A stretch of 64,000 nt of DNA from Sphingobium sp. OAS761. GTDB lineage: Bacteria; Pseudomonadota; Alphaproteobacteria; Sphingomonadales; Sphingomonadaceae. The translations under genes and the position numbers were made by a program. Below the pieces are notes generated by a model. The model saw only the letters and a program-made list of their open reading frames with translations, ran no database searches and was not told the DNA's origin. Location: the NCBI RefSeq assembly GCF_024168485.1, contig NZ_JALJVY010000004.1, positions 1 through 64,000 of the forward strand. Direction: 5' to 3'. Each line of letters begins with the position of its first letter. The first letter of the stretch is position 1. Shown in pieces: positions 1 to 8,876 of this stretch.

Positions 1-135
1 CTCGGCAATGCTGTCTTCGCCGCGCAGGCCATCCAGCACGATCCGGATTTTGTCCTCGGCCGAGAAGTGGCGCCAGGTTGCGCGCCTAATGTCCTCAAAA
101 TTAGGATCGAAGGCGTCCAGAAATCCAGGGGCTAT
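1..135 (-). mobile_element. IS3-family transposase orfA, N-terminal part, cut by the window edge
   Basis: On the minus strand an open frame runs off base 1 and reads ...FEDIRRATWRHFSAEDK followed by IRIVLDGLRGEDSIAE. This is the characteristic N-terminus of the small HTH protein (OrfA) of IS3-family elements, which binds the IS ends and is normally joined to OrfB by frameshifting. Only about 45 codons are visible. No ATG is seen before the in-frame TGA at 136-138, so the start may be a non-ATG codon or lost. The rest of the element lies outside the window, so its integrity cannot be judged. Confidence 0.75.
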
Positions 136-353
136 TCACCATACCGGTCACCCGCGCACTGTGTCGGAGGTGCAGCCGACCTGCTCGACGATCCATGTCA
201 CCGCCGCCCGCTCGATAGGTAATAGCCTCGATGCTTATTGGCCATAAACGCTGCGCTGTCCCGACGCTCAGGCGAAGACTTGGTCCCCTTAGCCAGATCT
301 CCATTCCTTGTCACAGGCAGGAGCCTCTGGAAACCCGGGATTCTTCGAGCCCA
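136..353. other. Intergenic stretch with no recognisable gene
   Basis: Between the IS3-type orfA fragment and the flavin reductase. Short frames exist on both strands but none has a recognisable motif or a ribosome binding site. Part of it may be the end of the IS element. Confidence 0.5.
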
Positions 354-1262
354 TCATCGAGTCAATATGCCCGGCATTTTGCTACCGATGCGGTCCAGCG
401 CACTTTTGAGCCACTGCCCTTCCCAAGGTTCGAACTGCCCCAATACCGTCGCCTCCGAGTCCTTGCCGATTGCAAGAAGTCGGACCATCGTCTGGCGCCC
501 CGGTGCAGTCAGTGCAAGGTTCCCCGCCGGACCATCGGCTTGACGTTCCACAAGGCCCTTCTCAATCAGCTTTTCGACGTCCGATGGTTCGAACGACCGG
601 TCGTAGTAGGCGCCATGCCCTTGAATCTCTTGCGCTGTCATCGGTCTGGCGCCGAGGGCCGCCAGCGCAAAATACTGGTCGAGACTGATATCTATCCGCT
701 TCAACTCCATATGGACGTCCCTGAAAACCGCATAGTGCGCACGGGCCAGCAGGAAAGCGAACGACGAGTCGGCGAATTCTGCACCGGCCATGCCTGCGGC
801 AAGCGCCGAGTATTTGCCGCGATGAAACAAAAGCGGTTTTCGATCGAAATGGTCGAACTCCAGCACTTCACCCACGATGATATCGTGATCGCCGCCTTCA
901 TAGCGGTATGCAGTCCGGCATTTGAAGCGCGCCGCGCAGCCATTGAGCAACGGGGTATTGCCTGGACCGCGTCCCAGCGCGAGGTCCGCGAACTTGTTTT
1001 CTCCCCGGCGAGCAAAGCGGTTCGACAAGTCCTCCTGGTCTGACGCGAGGATATGGACAGCGAAATGCTCGGCAGCAGCAAATACCGACTGACTGAGCGC
1101 GGTCTTGCTGATGCTCCACAACACCATCGGAGGGTCCAGCGACACGGAATTGAAGCTGTTTGCCGTCATCCCTACGTCCGACCCGTCTGGCGCCCTCGTG
1201 GTAACGATTGTCACCCCAGTCGCGAACGATCCCAAAGCCGCGCGAAAGTCAGCTGCATCCAT
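354..1262 (-). CDS. Flavin reductase with C-terminal MarR-like winged-helix domain
   Basis: About 302 aa. The N-terminal ~160 residues are a flavin reductase (FMN-binding split barrel) domain, with the typical start ALGSFATGVTIVTT and the MTANSFNSVSLDPPMVLWSI block. Such enzymes supply reduced FMN/FAD to a two-component monooxygenase. After about residue 185 a winged-helix segment follows (DISLDQYFALAALG to LIEKGLVER to LTAPGR). This layout is known from the C1 reductase of 4-hydroxyphenylacetate hydroxylase of Acinetobacter baumannii, where the MarR-like tail inhibits the reductase until the aromatic substrate binds. The ATG at 1262 is preferred: AAAGGA lies 6 nt upstream. An in-frame TTG/ATG at 1280/1277 is less likely. 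No partner oxygenase is in view, so the substrate is unknown. Confidence 0.85.
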   Translation of the reverse strand: MDAADFRAALGSFATGVTIVTTRAPDGSDVGMTANSFNSVSLDPPMVLWSISKTALSQSVFAAAEHFAVHILASDQEDLSNRFARRGENKFADLALGRGPGNTPLLNGCAARFKCRTAYRYEGGDHDIIVGEVLEFDHFDRKPLLFHRGKYSALAAGMAGAEFADSSFAFLLARAHYAVFRDVHMELKRIDISLDQYFALAALGARPMTAQEIQGHGAYYDRSFEPSDVEKLIEKGLVERQADGPAGNLALTAPGRQTMVRLLAIGKDSEATVLGQFEPWEGQWLKSALDRIGSKMPGILTR

Positions 1263-1358
1263 GTTCGTTCCTTTCATCAAAACCTTTGGCGCCGTGAGGC
1301 CAGGAGCACTGATCAGTTGCCTCGCGCTCCCGCACTTCTCCGCCCGCCCCGTTGCGCC

Positions 1359-2186
1359 TCAAATTCCCTTGAATACCGGCGCGCGCCTTTCCTTGAAGGC
1401 CTGGATCGCTTCCTTGGAGTCTTCGGTCTGAAAGCATCGCATGATATTGCGCGCTTCCTGATCGAGATAGGCGTCCATGTTGAAGTCCTCAGCGGCAACG
1501 AGATTGGCCTTTATGTAGCGCAATGCGATTGGCGGACCATCGGCCAGGCGGCGTGCGAACGCCATCGTCCCGGTTTCCAGTTCGTCATCGGCAATAACCT
1601 TGCTGACAAGGCCGATCCGCAACGCCTCGTCCGCATCGATTTTGTCGGACAGCATCAATATCTCCCGCGCCTTTGTCGGTCCGACCAGTTGCTGGAGATA
1701 GTAGGCACAGCCGAGGTCGCCAGATGCGCCGATGCGGCTGAAGGCCGAGGTAAATGTGGCGGTTGGCGAAGCGAAGCGGAAATCGCACGCGACCGCCATC
1801 GACAAGCCCGCGCCGGCGGCGGGTCCACGCACCATGGCGATAGTTGGCTTGCCCATGGTGTGCAGCAACGTGGCTACCTCCCCATTGCCCTTGATGCGCA
1901 GGCTGCGCTGTTCTATCCCGCTCATGATAGGGTGGCCGGCCCATTTTGCGGAAACCTTGTCATCGGGGTCGAGCACGCCAAGCTTGCTGACATCAGCACC
2001 CGCGCAAAAGGCCTCGCCCACTCCGGTGAGCACGACCACCCGCACACCGGGATCGTTGGCTGCGTCGCGCAGTTCCCGCTGCAGCTGCACCCCCATGGGC
2101 TGGCTGAGTGCGTTGCGAACCTCAGGATTGTTCAGCTGGAGGGTCAAAATGCCTTCGTCCAGACTGGAGAGAATAGGTGACTTCAT
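1359..2186 (-). CDS. Enoyl-CoA hydratase/isomerase (crotonase) family protein, PaaG-like
   Basis: 275 aa, a full-length single-domain crotonase acting on acyl-CoA thioesters in the cytoplasm. The oxyanion-hole segments are GEAFCAGADVSKLG and RGPAAGAGLSMAVACDFRFA. The two catalytic glutamates of classical hydratases are not in place: the first position reads GAGLS, and the second segment is FSRIGASGDLGCAYYL. The Asp there aligns with the catalytic Asp of PaaG-type isomerases (FSRIGLVPDSG). Isomerase-type or another crotonase chemistry is therefore more likely than simple hydration. It lies 96 bp upstream of the co-directional flavin reductase and divergently from the acyl-CoA dehydrogenase, so this may be a small acyl-CoA degradation locus. 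The substrate is not deducible. Confidence 0.85.
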   Translation of the reverse strand: MKSPILSSLDEGILTLQLNNPEVRNALSQPMGVQLQRELRDAANDPGVRVVVLTGVGEAFCAGADVSKLGVLDPDDKVSAKWAGHPIMSGIEQRSLRIKGNGEVATLLHTMGKPTIAMVRGPAAGAGLSMAVACDFRFASPTATFTSAFSRIGASGDLGCAYYLQQLVGPTKAREILMLSDKIDADEALRIGLVSKVIADDELETGTMAFARRLADGPPIALRYIKANLVAAEDFNMDAYLDQEARNIMRCFQTEDSKEAIQAFKERRAPVFKGI

Positions 2187-2397
2187 CGTGCCTGCTGACT
2201 CCGCTGCTAATTCGATTCATCCCAACCTACACCGGAGCGGAGCAACACGCACGAACGCTCAGCATAAATCAGCCGGCTGACGTCTAATTCCCCGTCGCGT
2301 TTTCGATCAAACACTAGCTAGACATCGTTGGCGATTGCGGCGATTGGAGTGAGAGGGTTTTCGGAGGCGCCGTCGGTCGCCTACTGGGAGAGGCAGA

Positions 2398-3564
2398 ATG
2401 ATGGACATCCTGGGCGTTGCACCACCGGCGTTCATGCAGGACGAGGATATCCTGCTCTTTGCCGACACCGTCGACAAATTCTACCGGAAATACGCAACCC
2501 CGGAGCATTGCGTGAAATGGCGCGAGCAGGGACAGGTCGATCGGGGACTTTGGGAGCAAGCTGCCAGGGACGGTCTGCTATGCGCGTCGATGCCGCCGGA
2601 ATATGGCGGCGGCGGGGGAGATTACCGACACGAGACCATTCTGTCGACGGCCGCAATCCGCCTCGGCGCCGAAGGCTTCGCCGTGACTCTCCACAACAAT
2701 ATCGTGGCACCCTATATCCTTGCGTACGGGACGGAGGAGCAGAAAGCGCACTGGCTGCCGCGAATGGCGTCGGGCGAAATGATCGCCGCTATCGCCATGA
2801 CCGAGCCTGGCACTGGATCGGATCTTGCGGCCGTTACGACAAGCGCGCGCCGGGAGGGCAATGACTATGTCATCAACGGCGCGAAGACATTTATCTCCAA
2901 CGGCCAGCTTGCCAACTTGATCTGCGTCGTCGCCAAGACCGATCCCGCCGCCGGCGCTCGGGGCATCTCGCTCCTGATGGTGGAAACCGACCGGGCGGAG
3001 GGGTTTCGCCGGGGCCGCAATCTCGACAAGGTTGGCTGCGAAGCTCAAGACACATCGGAACTCTTCTTTGACGATGTCAGGGTTCCGACTACCAACCTGC
3101 TGGGTCTGGTGGAGGGCCAGGGTTTTCGTCAGCTCAGTGCCGAGCTGGCCAAGGAACGGCTCACGATTGCATGGCAGGCCGTTGCAGCCATGGAGCGTGC
3201 GCTCGAGGAAACCATCCCCTATGTCAAAGAGCGGCAAGTGTTCGGACAGAAACTGATCGAGTTCCAAAATACCCAGTTCAAGCTGGCGGAATGCAAAACC
3301 ACTGCGGTTATCGCCAAGGTATTTTGCAATCACTGCATGGGTCTCCTGCTCGATGGTAAGCTCGATGCGGATACCGCCGCGATGGCTAAATACTGGGCCA
3401 CCGAAGCGCAGGGCAAGGTGATCGACGAATGCGTTCAGCTCTTTGGCGGCTATGGTTACATGAATGAATATCCCATCGCCCGCCTCTATCGGGATGCGCG
3501 GATATCCCGAATATTTGGCGGGACAAATGAAATCATGAAAATGCTGATTGCGCGTTCGTTATAA
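2398..3564 (+). CDS. Acyl-CoA dehydrogenase
   Basis: 388 aa, standard length. It catalyses FAD-dependent alpha,beta-dehydrogenation of an acyl-CoA, passing electrons to ETF. Family signatures are AMTEPGTGSDLAAV in the middle domain and QLFGGYGYMNEYPIARLYRDARI near the C-terminus. The usual MCAD/SCAD catalytic Glu before the GTNE motif is Gly here (IFGGTNEIM). As in isovaleryl- and long-chain-type enzymes, the base may instead be the Glu in ELAKERLTIAW. The ATG at 2398 follows a purine-rich GGGAGAGG. The gene diverges from the crotonase and converges on the hydratase/dehydrogenase gene, with a hairpin between them. Confidence 0.92.
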   Translation: MMDILGVAPPAFMQDEDILLFADTVDKFYRKYATPEHCVKWREQGQVDRGLWEQAARDGLLCASMPPEYGGGGGDYRHETILSTAAIRLGAEGFAVTLHNNIVAPYILAYGTEEQKAHWLPRMASGEMIAAIAMTEPGTGSDLAAVTTSARREGNDYVINGAKTFISNGQLANLICVVAKTDPAAGARGISLLMVETDRAEGFRRGRNLDKVGCEAQDTSELFFDDVRVPTTNLLGLVEGQGFRQLSAELAKERLTIAWQAVAAMERALEETIPYVKERQVFGQKLIEFQNTQFKLAECKTTAVIAKVFCNHCMGLLLDGKLDADTAAMAKYWATEAQGKVIDECVQLFGGYGYMNEYPIARLYRDARISRIFGGTNEIMKMLIARSL

Positions 3565-3588
3565 ACACGGCCGCCCATTAACGCTCAA

Positions 3589-3622
3589 GGCCATGATCGT
3601 CTCGCCTGAGACAATCATGGCC
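3589..3622. terminator. Bidirectional hairpin between convergent genes
   Basis: Arms GGCCATGAT-C-GTCTC and GAGAC-A-ATCATGGCC form a 9-bp stem, one mismatch and 5 bp more, with a GCCT loop. It lies between the convergent acyl-CoA dehydrogenase and 3-hydroxyacyl-CoA dehydrogenase genes. No clear U-tract follows on either strand. Confidence 0.65.
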
Positions 3623-3642
3623 TAGCCACTGTGCCCGTGATT

Positions 3643-5814
3643 TCAGTAGAAGGTCCGCCCATCCGCGGCCATGGTGCGCAGCATCTGGCCCGGACGGAAG
3701 CGTTCGCCGTGACGATCAGCGAGAGCATCGCATTCTTTCACGAACTTTGCGACGCCGACCTGCTCGATCAGGGAGATCGGACCCCCGGTCCACCTTGGGA
3801 AACCAAAGCCGAGGACCGCACCGACGTCCGCTTCGCGCGGATCGGAGATGACGCCCTCCTCCATGCACCTGGCAGCTTCCAACGTCATCCGGTACAGGAT
3901 GCGTTTCTTAAGCTCAGTCTTCACGTCATCGCTGAACGCGTCAGTCATGACAGGTTCCGCCAGTTCGGACAGGCCCGACCAGAGCGTCTTGACCTTCCCG
4001 TCATCCGAGTAGTCATAGAAACCCTTGCCATTGCGCCGTCCGTGTCGGCCGTGCTTCGCGACAAGAAAGTCGAGAACCGTGTCGGACGCGGTTTCCTGGT
4101 ACGCATCGCCGAGGTCGCGTTTGGTCTGGGCTGCCACATGATAGGACAGTTCCAACCCGATCGCGTCCGGCAGGGAAAGCGGTCCGACTGGCATGCCAGT
4201 CATCAACCCGATATTCTCGATGATCGTTGGCGCGATGCCTTCGATGAGCATCTCACACGGTTCGTCGAGGTAGCGGGTGATCGTGCGAGATGTGTAAAAC
4301 CCTCGCGAATCCTTAACGGAAATCGGAGTCTTGCGAATGGCCGCGATGTAATCATAGGCCGCTGCGAGCGCGGCATCCGACGTTCGCTCGCCCCTGATAA
4401 TTTCGACGAGGTCCATGCGCTCGACCGGGGAGAAGAAGTGAAGGCCGATGAAGTTCTCGGGACGGACCGATGCTGTCGCCAGTCCCGTGATAGGAAGCGT
4501 CGAGGTGTTCGTCGCCATGATGGCATCTTCGCCGAGCTGGGCTTCGGCCAGCCGGGTGACATCCGCTTTCACGTCGCGATCCTCAAACACCGCCTCGATC
4601 ACGATATCGGACCCTTGGACATCGGCGTAGTCGGTGGTCGGTAGAATGCGTGCGAGTATGACGTCGGCTTTTTCCTGGGTCATGCGGCCGCGCGACACCT
4701 GCTTGCCGAGATACTTGGCGGTGTAGGCCTTGCCGCGATCCGCTGCTTCCGGCGTCCTGTCTATCAGAACGGTTTCGATGCCCATCTTCGCCTGCACGCA
4801 GGCAATTCCGGCGCCCATGAGCCCCGCGCCCAGCACTGCTGCCTTTTTGAAAGTCCGGACTGGATGGCCTGCGGGACGATTAACACCGCTCTTGATCTCG
4901 CGCGGGGAAAGAAACAGCGTGCGGATCATCGCGAGGGCCTGAGGTGTACGGACGGTCTTGATGAACTCGTGCATTTCGATCCGCAGGCCGGCATCGATGG
5001 GCACCTGAATGCCCTCATAAAGTGCCGCGAGAATATGACGCTGCGCGGGGTAATTGTCGTAGAACTTCACGCGCGACAAGGCCGTGTGCATTGCAATTGC
5101 TTCGCTATTGGCCTGCACGTACGGGCCACCACCCGGAACCTGAAACTTGGGCTTGTCCCATGGCTGCACCGCCTCGGGGGAAGACAGAACCCACGCGCGC
5201 GCCCGATCGACCGTCTGGCCGGTTGGAACGATCTCATTGATCAGACCGATCGCCAACGCTTCCGCTGCGGTCTTCGTTGCTCCGTCGAGCAGGATGGGCA
5301 GGGATTCGCGTATCCCCACAAGGCGCGGCAGACGCTGGGTTCCACCCCCGCCCGGTAGCAAGCCTAGGCCCCCTTCCGGCAAGCCCAGGACAACGTGCTC
5401 GTTATCGGCCGCCACCCTGTAGTGGCAAGCCATGGCCAGTTCTGCGCCGCCGCCCAGGGTCGTGCCCTCGATCGCACACGCCACCGGCTTTCCGGAAGTC
5501 TCAAGCCCACGGAAGAGCGTTAAATCCTTCGTCATGCGCTCGATGTCATGGGCCAGCGTTTCAGCCTCCTTGCCTGGCTCACCAGGGCCGGCGAAGCTTT
5601 CTATGTCGCCCAGATCCCCGCCTGCGCAGAACGAACCGGCCTTTGCCGAAGCAATGACCACGCCTTTGATTGCATCATCCGACCGGATTCGCTCAACAAT
5701 GGAAGTAAATTCGGAAATCACCTCGGCATTCAAGGTGTTGACCTTCCTTCCAGCCATATCGAAAGTGACAAGAGCGACGCCCTCACCATCTACCTCAACG
5801 CGCCAATTGTTCAT
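3643..5814 (-). CDS. fadJ: Bifunctional enoyl-CoA hydratase / 3-hydroxyacyl-CoA dehydrogenase (FadJ/FadB alpha-subunit type)
   Basis: About 723 aa. The N-terminal crotonase domain contains both hydratase glutamate regions: IEGTTLGGGAELAMACH and LGLPEGGLGLLPGGGGTQRL. A NAD-binding domain follows at about residue 310 (AAVLGAGLMGAGIACVQA), then the two C-terminal 3-hydroxyacyl-CoA dehydrogenase domains. The enzyme performs the middle two steps of beta-oxidation, usually complexed with a thiolase. The thiolase gene lies 31 bp upstream on the same strand, fitting a fadJ/fadI-like operon. The open frame extends 62 codons further upstream but would run into the thiolase gene. The ATG at 5814, preceded by AGGG, gives the expected N-terminus (MNNWRVEVDGEGVALVTFD). 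fadJ and fadB cannot be told apart from sequence alone. Confidence 0.93.
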   Translation of the reverse strand: MNNWRVEVDGEGVALVTFDMAGRKVNTLNAEVISEFTSIVERIRSDDAIKGVVIASAKAGSFCAGGDLGDIESFAGPGEPGKEAETLAHDIERMTKDLTLFRGLETSGKPVACAIEGTTLGGGAELAMACHYRVAADNEHVVLGLPEGGLGLLPGGGGTQRLPRLVGIRESLPILLDGATKTAAEALAIGLINEIVPTGQTVDRARAWVLSSPEAVQPWDKPKFQVPGGGPYVQANSEAIAMHTALSRVKFYDNYPAQRHILAALYEGIQVPIDAGLRIEMHEFIKTVRTPQALAMIRTLFLSPREIKSGVNRPAGHPVRTFKKAAVLGAGLMGAGIACVQAKMGIETVLIDRTPEAADRGKAYTAKYLGKQVSRGRMTQEKADVILARILPTTDYADVQGSDIVIEAVFEDRDVKADVTRLAEAQLGEDAIMATNTSTLPITGLATASVRPENFIGLHFFSPVERMDLVEIIRGERTSDAALAAAYDYIAAIRKTPISVKDSRGFYTSRTITRYLDEPCEMLIEGIAPTIIENIGLMTGMPVGPLSLPDAIGLELSYHVAAQTKRDLGDAYQETASDTVLDFLVAKHGRHGRRNGKGFYDYSDDGKVKTLWSGLSELAEPVMTDAFSDDVKTELKKRILYRMTLEAARCMEEGVISDPREADVGAVLGFGFPRWTGGPISLIEQVGVAKFVKECDALADRHGERFRPGQMLRTMAADGRTFY

Positions 5815-5845
5815 CTTATCTGCCCTATTTTCGGAGATGTGATAG

Positions 5846-7054
5846 TCAAACGCGCTGAACAAGCGCCGCTGTGCCCATGCCGGCGCCGACGCACAGCGCC
5901 ACGACGCCAAATTCCTTTCCGGTCCGCTCAAGCTCGTCGAGCACCGTACCCACGAGCATGGCCCCGGTAGCTCCAAGGGGGTGGCCCATTGCGATGGCAC
6001 CGCCGTTCACGTTCATCTTCTCGTGCGGAATATTGAGCGCCGACATCATGCGCAGCACAACCGCAGCGAACGCCTCGTTCAGTTCAAAAATGTCGATGTC
6101 CGAGGGAGCGAGGCGCTGGGCACGCAGCAGCTTTTCAACGACCGCGGCCGGCCCGGACAGCATGAGTGCCGGCTCCGACCCGATTGATGCGGCACCCCTG
6201 AGAATGCCTCTGGGCTTCAATCCCGCACGCTCGCCCGCTTCTGCGCTCCCGATCAGCACAGCGGCAGCACCATCGACGATCCCGGCCGAATTGCCCGGAT
6301 GATGGATGTGGCTGATCCTGTCGATTTGCGGATAACGCTGGCGAGCCACGCCATCGAAGAGCATTTCACCTATCTGCGCAAAGGAAGGCTTGAGTTTCGC
6401 CAGCGTCTCGACGGTGGTATCGCCACGTACGTGCTCGTCATGATCGAGCGCGATCATCCCGACGTCATCCTTCACCGGCACGATCGAGCGCGCGAAACGA
6501 CCATCCTTCCACGCATTGGCCGCGCGACGCTGGCTTTCAGCTGCATAGGAGTCCACGTCCTCACGGGACCGGCCATCCAAGGTCGCAAGCAAATCAGCGG
6601 CTACGCCCTGAGGCAGGGTATAATTGTCGAACATCGACGTCGGATCGGTGGCGATCGCGCCACCTTCAATTCCCATCGGAACGCGGCTCATGGATGCCAC
6701 ACCGCCGCCGATGGCCAATTCGGCTTCCCCGGACACAACCTTTGCTGCAGCGATACTGCACGCCTCCAGCCCCGAGCCGCAGAAGCGATTCACCTGAACG
6801 CCTGCGACCCCGGAATCGTATCCCGCGCGCAGGACGGCAGTCCGAGTGATAACACCGCCCTGCTCCCCGACGGCGTCCACACAGCCGAAAACCACATCGT
6901 CCACCAGCGCAGTATCCAAGTCGTTCCGGTCTCGCACAGCTTCCAGCATCTGCGCGGCCAGCGACACAGATGTGACGGAGTGAAGGCCTCCGTCTGGCTT
7001 TCCTCGGCCGCGCGGACTGCGCACCGCATCGTAAACAAAGGCCTTTCGCGTCAT
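5846..7054 (-). CDS. Acetyl-CoA C-acyltransferase (thiolase, beta-oxidation type)
   Basis: About 402 aa, normal thiolase length. It cleaves 3-ketoacyl-CoA with CoA to give acetyl-CoA. All catalytic signatures are visible: the nucleophile Cys in NRFCGSGLEAC (about residue 90), the NEAFAAV motif, the His in GGAIAMGHPLGATGA, and the second Cys in CVGAGMGTA near the C-terminus. It is the first gene of a two-gene operon with the hydratase/dehydrogenase, as expected for FadA/FadI-type partners. A TTG directly precedes the ATG (TTG ATG); GGGAG lies 9 nt before the ATG, so either could start translation. The ATG at 7054 is chosen. Confidence 0.93.
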   Translation of the reverse strand: MTRKAFVYDAVRSPRGRGKPDGGLHSVTSVSLAAQMLEAVRDRNDLDTALVDDVVFGCVDAVGEQGGVITRTAVLRAGYDSGVAGVQVNRFCGSGLEACSIAAAKVVSGEAELAIGGGVASMSRVPMGIEGGAIATDPTSMFDNYTLPQGVAADLLATLDGRSREDVDSYAAESQRRAANAWKDGRFARSIVPVKDDVGMIALDHDEHVRGDTTVETLAKLKPSFAQIGEMLFDGVARQRYPQIDRISHIHHPGNSAGIVDGAAAVLIGSAEAGERAGLKPRGILRGAASIGSEPALMLSGPAAVVEKLLRAQRLAPSDIDIFELNEAFAAVVLRMMSALNIPHEKMNVNGGAIAMGHPLGATGAMLVGTVLDELERTGKEFGVVALCVGAGMGTAALVQRV

Positions 7055-7244
7055 CAAAGGAATCTCCCAAAGTTTTTTTACCTAGCATTTGATCGATTGT
7101 TATTGCAACCGCCAACGAAGTGATTTTGCCGTTCGCGTGTCCATGCCCGCTCTATGGCTCAGACGGTGGCGCGAGGCGGTCGCACGACGGGAGAATTCCA
7201 GCGAACGTGGCTCGGACGGGCGCCGTTGCCCTGATCCTGGACAA

Positions 7245-7457
7245 CGGGAACGGTTGGGGCAGGTGATCGTCGTCCATTCGGTGCGCGAGGTGAGCAATCT
7301 TGCCTGTCGCGACGAGCTCGAGAGCCACCTCGCTGGCGATCCTCTGGTGCAAGACCAGGCGCTGCTGCGGCTGCACTATGTGCCGACAGTCACTCGTGAC
7401 AGCTTCCGCACTCAGGGTCGAATCTCCACGCTGATCGAGGATGGCCAATTGTTCGAG
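7245..7457 (+). pseudogene. fpr: Fragment of a ferredoxin-NADP reductase gene
   Basis: The plus strand reads RERLGQVIVVHSVREV, then RDELESHLAGDPLVQDQAL, then LHYVPTVTRDSFRTQGRI and LIEDGQLFE. This is the middle/C-terminal NADP-binding part of bacterial Fpr. Neither the FAD-binding N-terminus nor the C-terminal end is present, although the frame stays open further right into unrelated DNA. The gene was probably broken by IS insertion or deletion; the IS5-type remnant follows about 35 bp later. Confidence 0.7.
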
Positions 7458-7491
7458 ACCGTCAACGGTCTAAGGCGCCTCTATCCCGCTA

Positions 7492-7972
7492 CCCTTGTGC
7501 TTGACCCAGCGGCTGTCATCATCCTGCTCGCTGGCCGAGGTAATGATGGTGGCGTCGACCAGCGTCCCAGTCTTGATCGTGACCGCCTTCGCCTTGAGTT
7601 GGGCCGTCACAGCCTCGAAGAGGCTGCTGTCGAGTCCGTCGGCGACCAACACCTTGCGGAAGCGCACGAAGGCTGTGCGCTCCGGCGTCGCTCGGTGCTG
7701 GAGAAGCCGCAGAAACGGCGAAACGACGTGCGATCATCAAGCGCGTCGGCCAACTTCATGTCCGACAGATCGTACCAGATCGACAGCAACAGCGCCTTGA
7801 ATATCGCCAACGGCGGCCAGGCGGGCTCCCCCTTTGCGGCCGAATACATCAGATCGAGGAGAGCCGCGACCGGCTGCCAATCAATCAGCGTTGCCAACTC
7901 GTCGAGCGAAGAACCAGACCGCGTGCGACCTGCGAAACCGAACCGCTCCTGACCTATCGAACGATACGCCAC
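7492..7972 (-). pseudogene. Remnant of an IS5-family transposase gene
   Basis: The minus strand begins at a GTG near 7972 with VAYRSIGQERFGFAGRTRS. It continues with LDELATLIDWQPVAALLDL, KGEPAWPPLAIFKALLLS and ADALDDRTSFRRFCGFS, the N-terminal DUF772-like region of IS5-type transposases. A frameshift near 7690 moves the reading to FRKVLVADGLDSSLFEAV and KTGTLVDATIITSAS, and similarity stops at WVKHKG. The C-terminal DDE portion is missing. No clear terminal inverted repeats could be assigned. It abuts the fpr fragment on one side and the P4-type integrase remnant on the other. Confidence 0.75.
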
Positions 7973-8139
7973 GTCTCGCTCTCCTCTTCGGAAAGCCCAT
8001 AGAATCAGCAACCAACGCCCGTGTCTACACCCACCCGCGCACAGGTCTCTTGAGGACGGCTCCAATTCCAAGCCGGGCCATTTCGTGATTGAGCGCGCCT
8101 TCGTTGATTGATCGGGCAAAGCACCCAGCCCCAGCCCGC

Positions 8140-8676
8140 TAGTCGAGATCCTCATAGCAGTGTTCACGGTCGCTCGGAGGGTGCGCATGACGCTCCCGGC
8201 CGTCGTCTGCCCGTGCTTCCGCTTCAGCGTGTCGTAGAGCTCTCGGACTTCCTGCCGGGTGATGTCGATCACCGCGTGCTTCCGAAACTTCGCAAGGTAG
8301 CGGTCGAGGTGGTACTTATAGCCGTCGCTCGTGCGCGGACTGTAGGTTCGCTCTGACAGGTGGGCGTCCAGCGCCTGCTCCGGGTGATGCCACTCTCGTC
8401 CGGTCCTGCGGTCGGATCGACACCCGACTGAATTTGGCTCATCAGCGCCTTAGCCCGATTGCGGGCCTCGCGGAGACCGATCCGGTCGCAACGGTCTATC
8501 TTCATCCGTACGGTGCGGATGTGGCGTCCGTTCCGCCTAACGTCTCCTTGGACGGCGTAGGTGCGAGATGCTTGGTGGCAGATCACCATCAGCCCTTTCA
8601 CCTGCTCGTCGCGGTGGATACCAGAACCAAGGGGGAGCTCGCGGATGCGAGCCTCGGTGAGGTTGATGACGGCCAT
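8140..8676 (-). pseudogene. Broken P4-type tyrosine integrase (N-terminal half)
   Basis: It starts at 8676 with MAVINLTEARIRELPLGSG and a DUF4102-like N-terminal arm-binding domain (RKNG-type segment, GLREARNRAKALMSQI). Around 8380-8400 the frame is lost. Core-binding domain similarity (TYSPRTSDGYKYHLDRYL, then ITRQEVRELYDTLKRKHG and RTLRATVNTAMRIS) continues in another frame to about 8143. The catalytic domain with the R-H-R-Y residues is absent. It reads toward the IS5 remnant and lies left of the tRNA fragment, so it probably belonged to an older element that used the same tRNA site. Confidence 0.75.
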
Positions 8677-8817
8677 CTAGGTCTCCGAAAAGCACCGGCC
8701 TGAGCACCGGAAACGCGCCCTCTCTGAGCGGCTCAGGTTGACTTAGATGTCGCGAAAACCTAGCCCCGCGAACCAATATTGACCCTGATTTCCTAAGGTC
8801 TTCCGCCGATTCCGGAT

Positions 8818-8862
8818 CTCTTAATCAGCGGGTCCTAGGTTCGAGCCCTAGTGCGTCCACCA
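8818..8862 (+). other. 3' fragment of a tRNA gene (tRNA-Lys-like), probable att site
   Basis: The sequence carries the 3' half of an anticodon loop (CTCTTAA, as in tRNA-Lys with anticodon CTT), a T-arm (CTAGG TTCGAGC CCTAG) and an acceptor 3' strand ending in encoded ACCA at 8862. The upstream bases do not form the 5' half of a tRNA. A 3' tRNA end beside an intact tyrosine integrase gene (15 bp away) is the usual structure of an attachment site for ICEs. The isoacceptor call is from loop and arm sequence only. Confidence 0.75.
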
Positions 8863-8876
8863 ATCTTTTCAGTCAC

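Noticed and set aside
231..1043. 270-aa plus-strand frame opposite the flavin reductase
   Set aside because: It is the antisense shadow of a well-supported minus-strand gene, is Arg/Pro/Cys-rich and has no recognisable motif.
3631..4644. 337-aa plus-strand frame opposite the hydratase/dehydrogenase gene
   Set aside because: Shadow frame of a clear FadJ-type gene; composition and lack of domains argue against it.
7089..7952. 287-aa plus-strand frame as one gene
   Set aside because: Only about 70 codons (Fpr fragment) look like protein; the rest is antisense to the IS5-type transposase remnant.
8763..8862. A complete tRNA gene
   Set aside because: Only the anticodon-loop half, T-arm and acceptor 3' strand are present; the upstream bases do not pair to form the acceptor 5' strand or D-arm.
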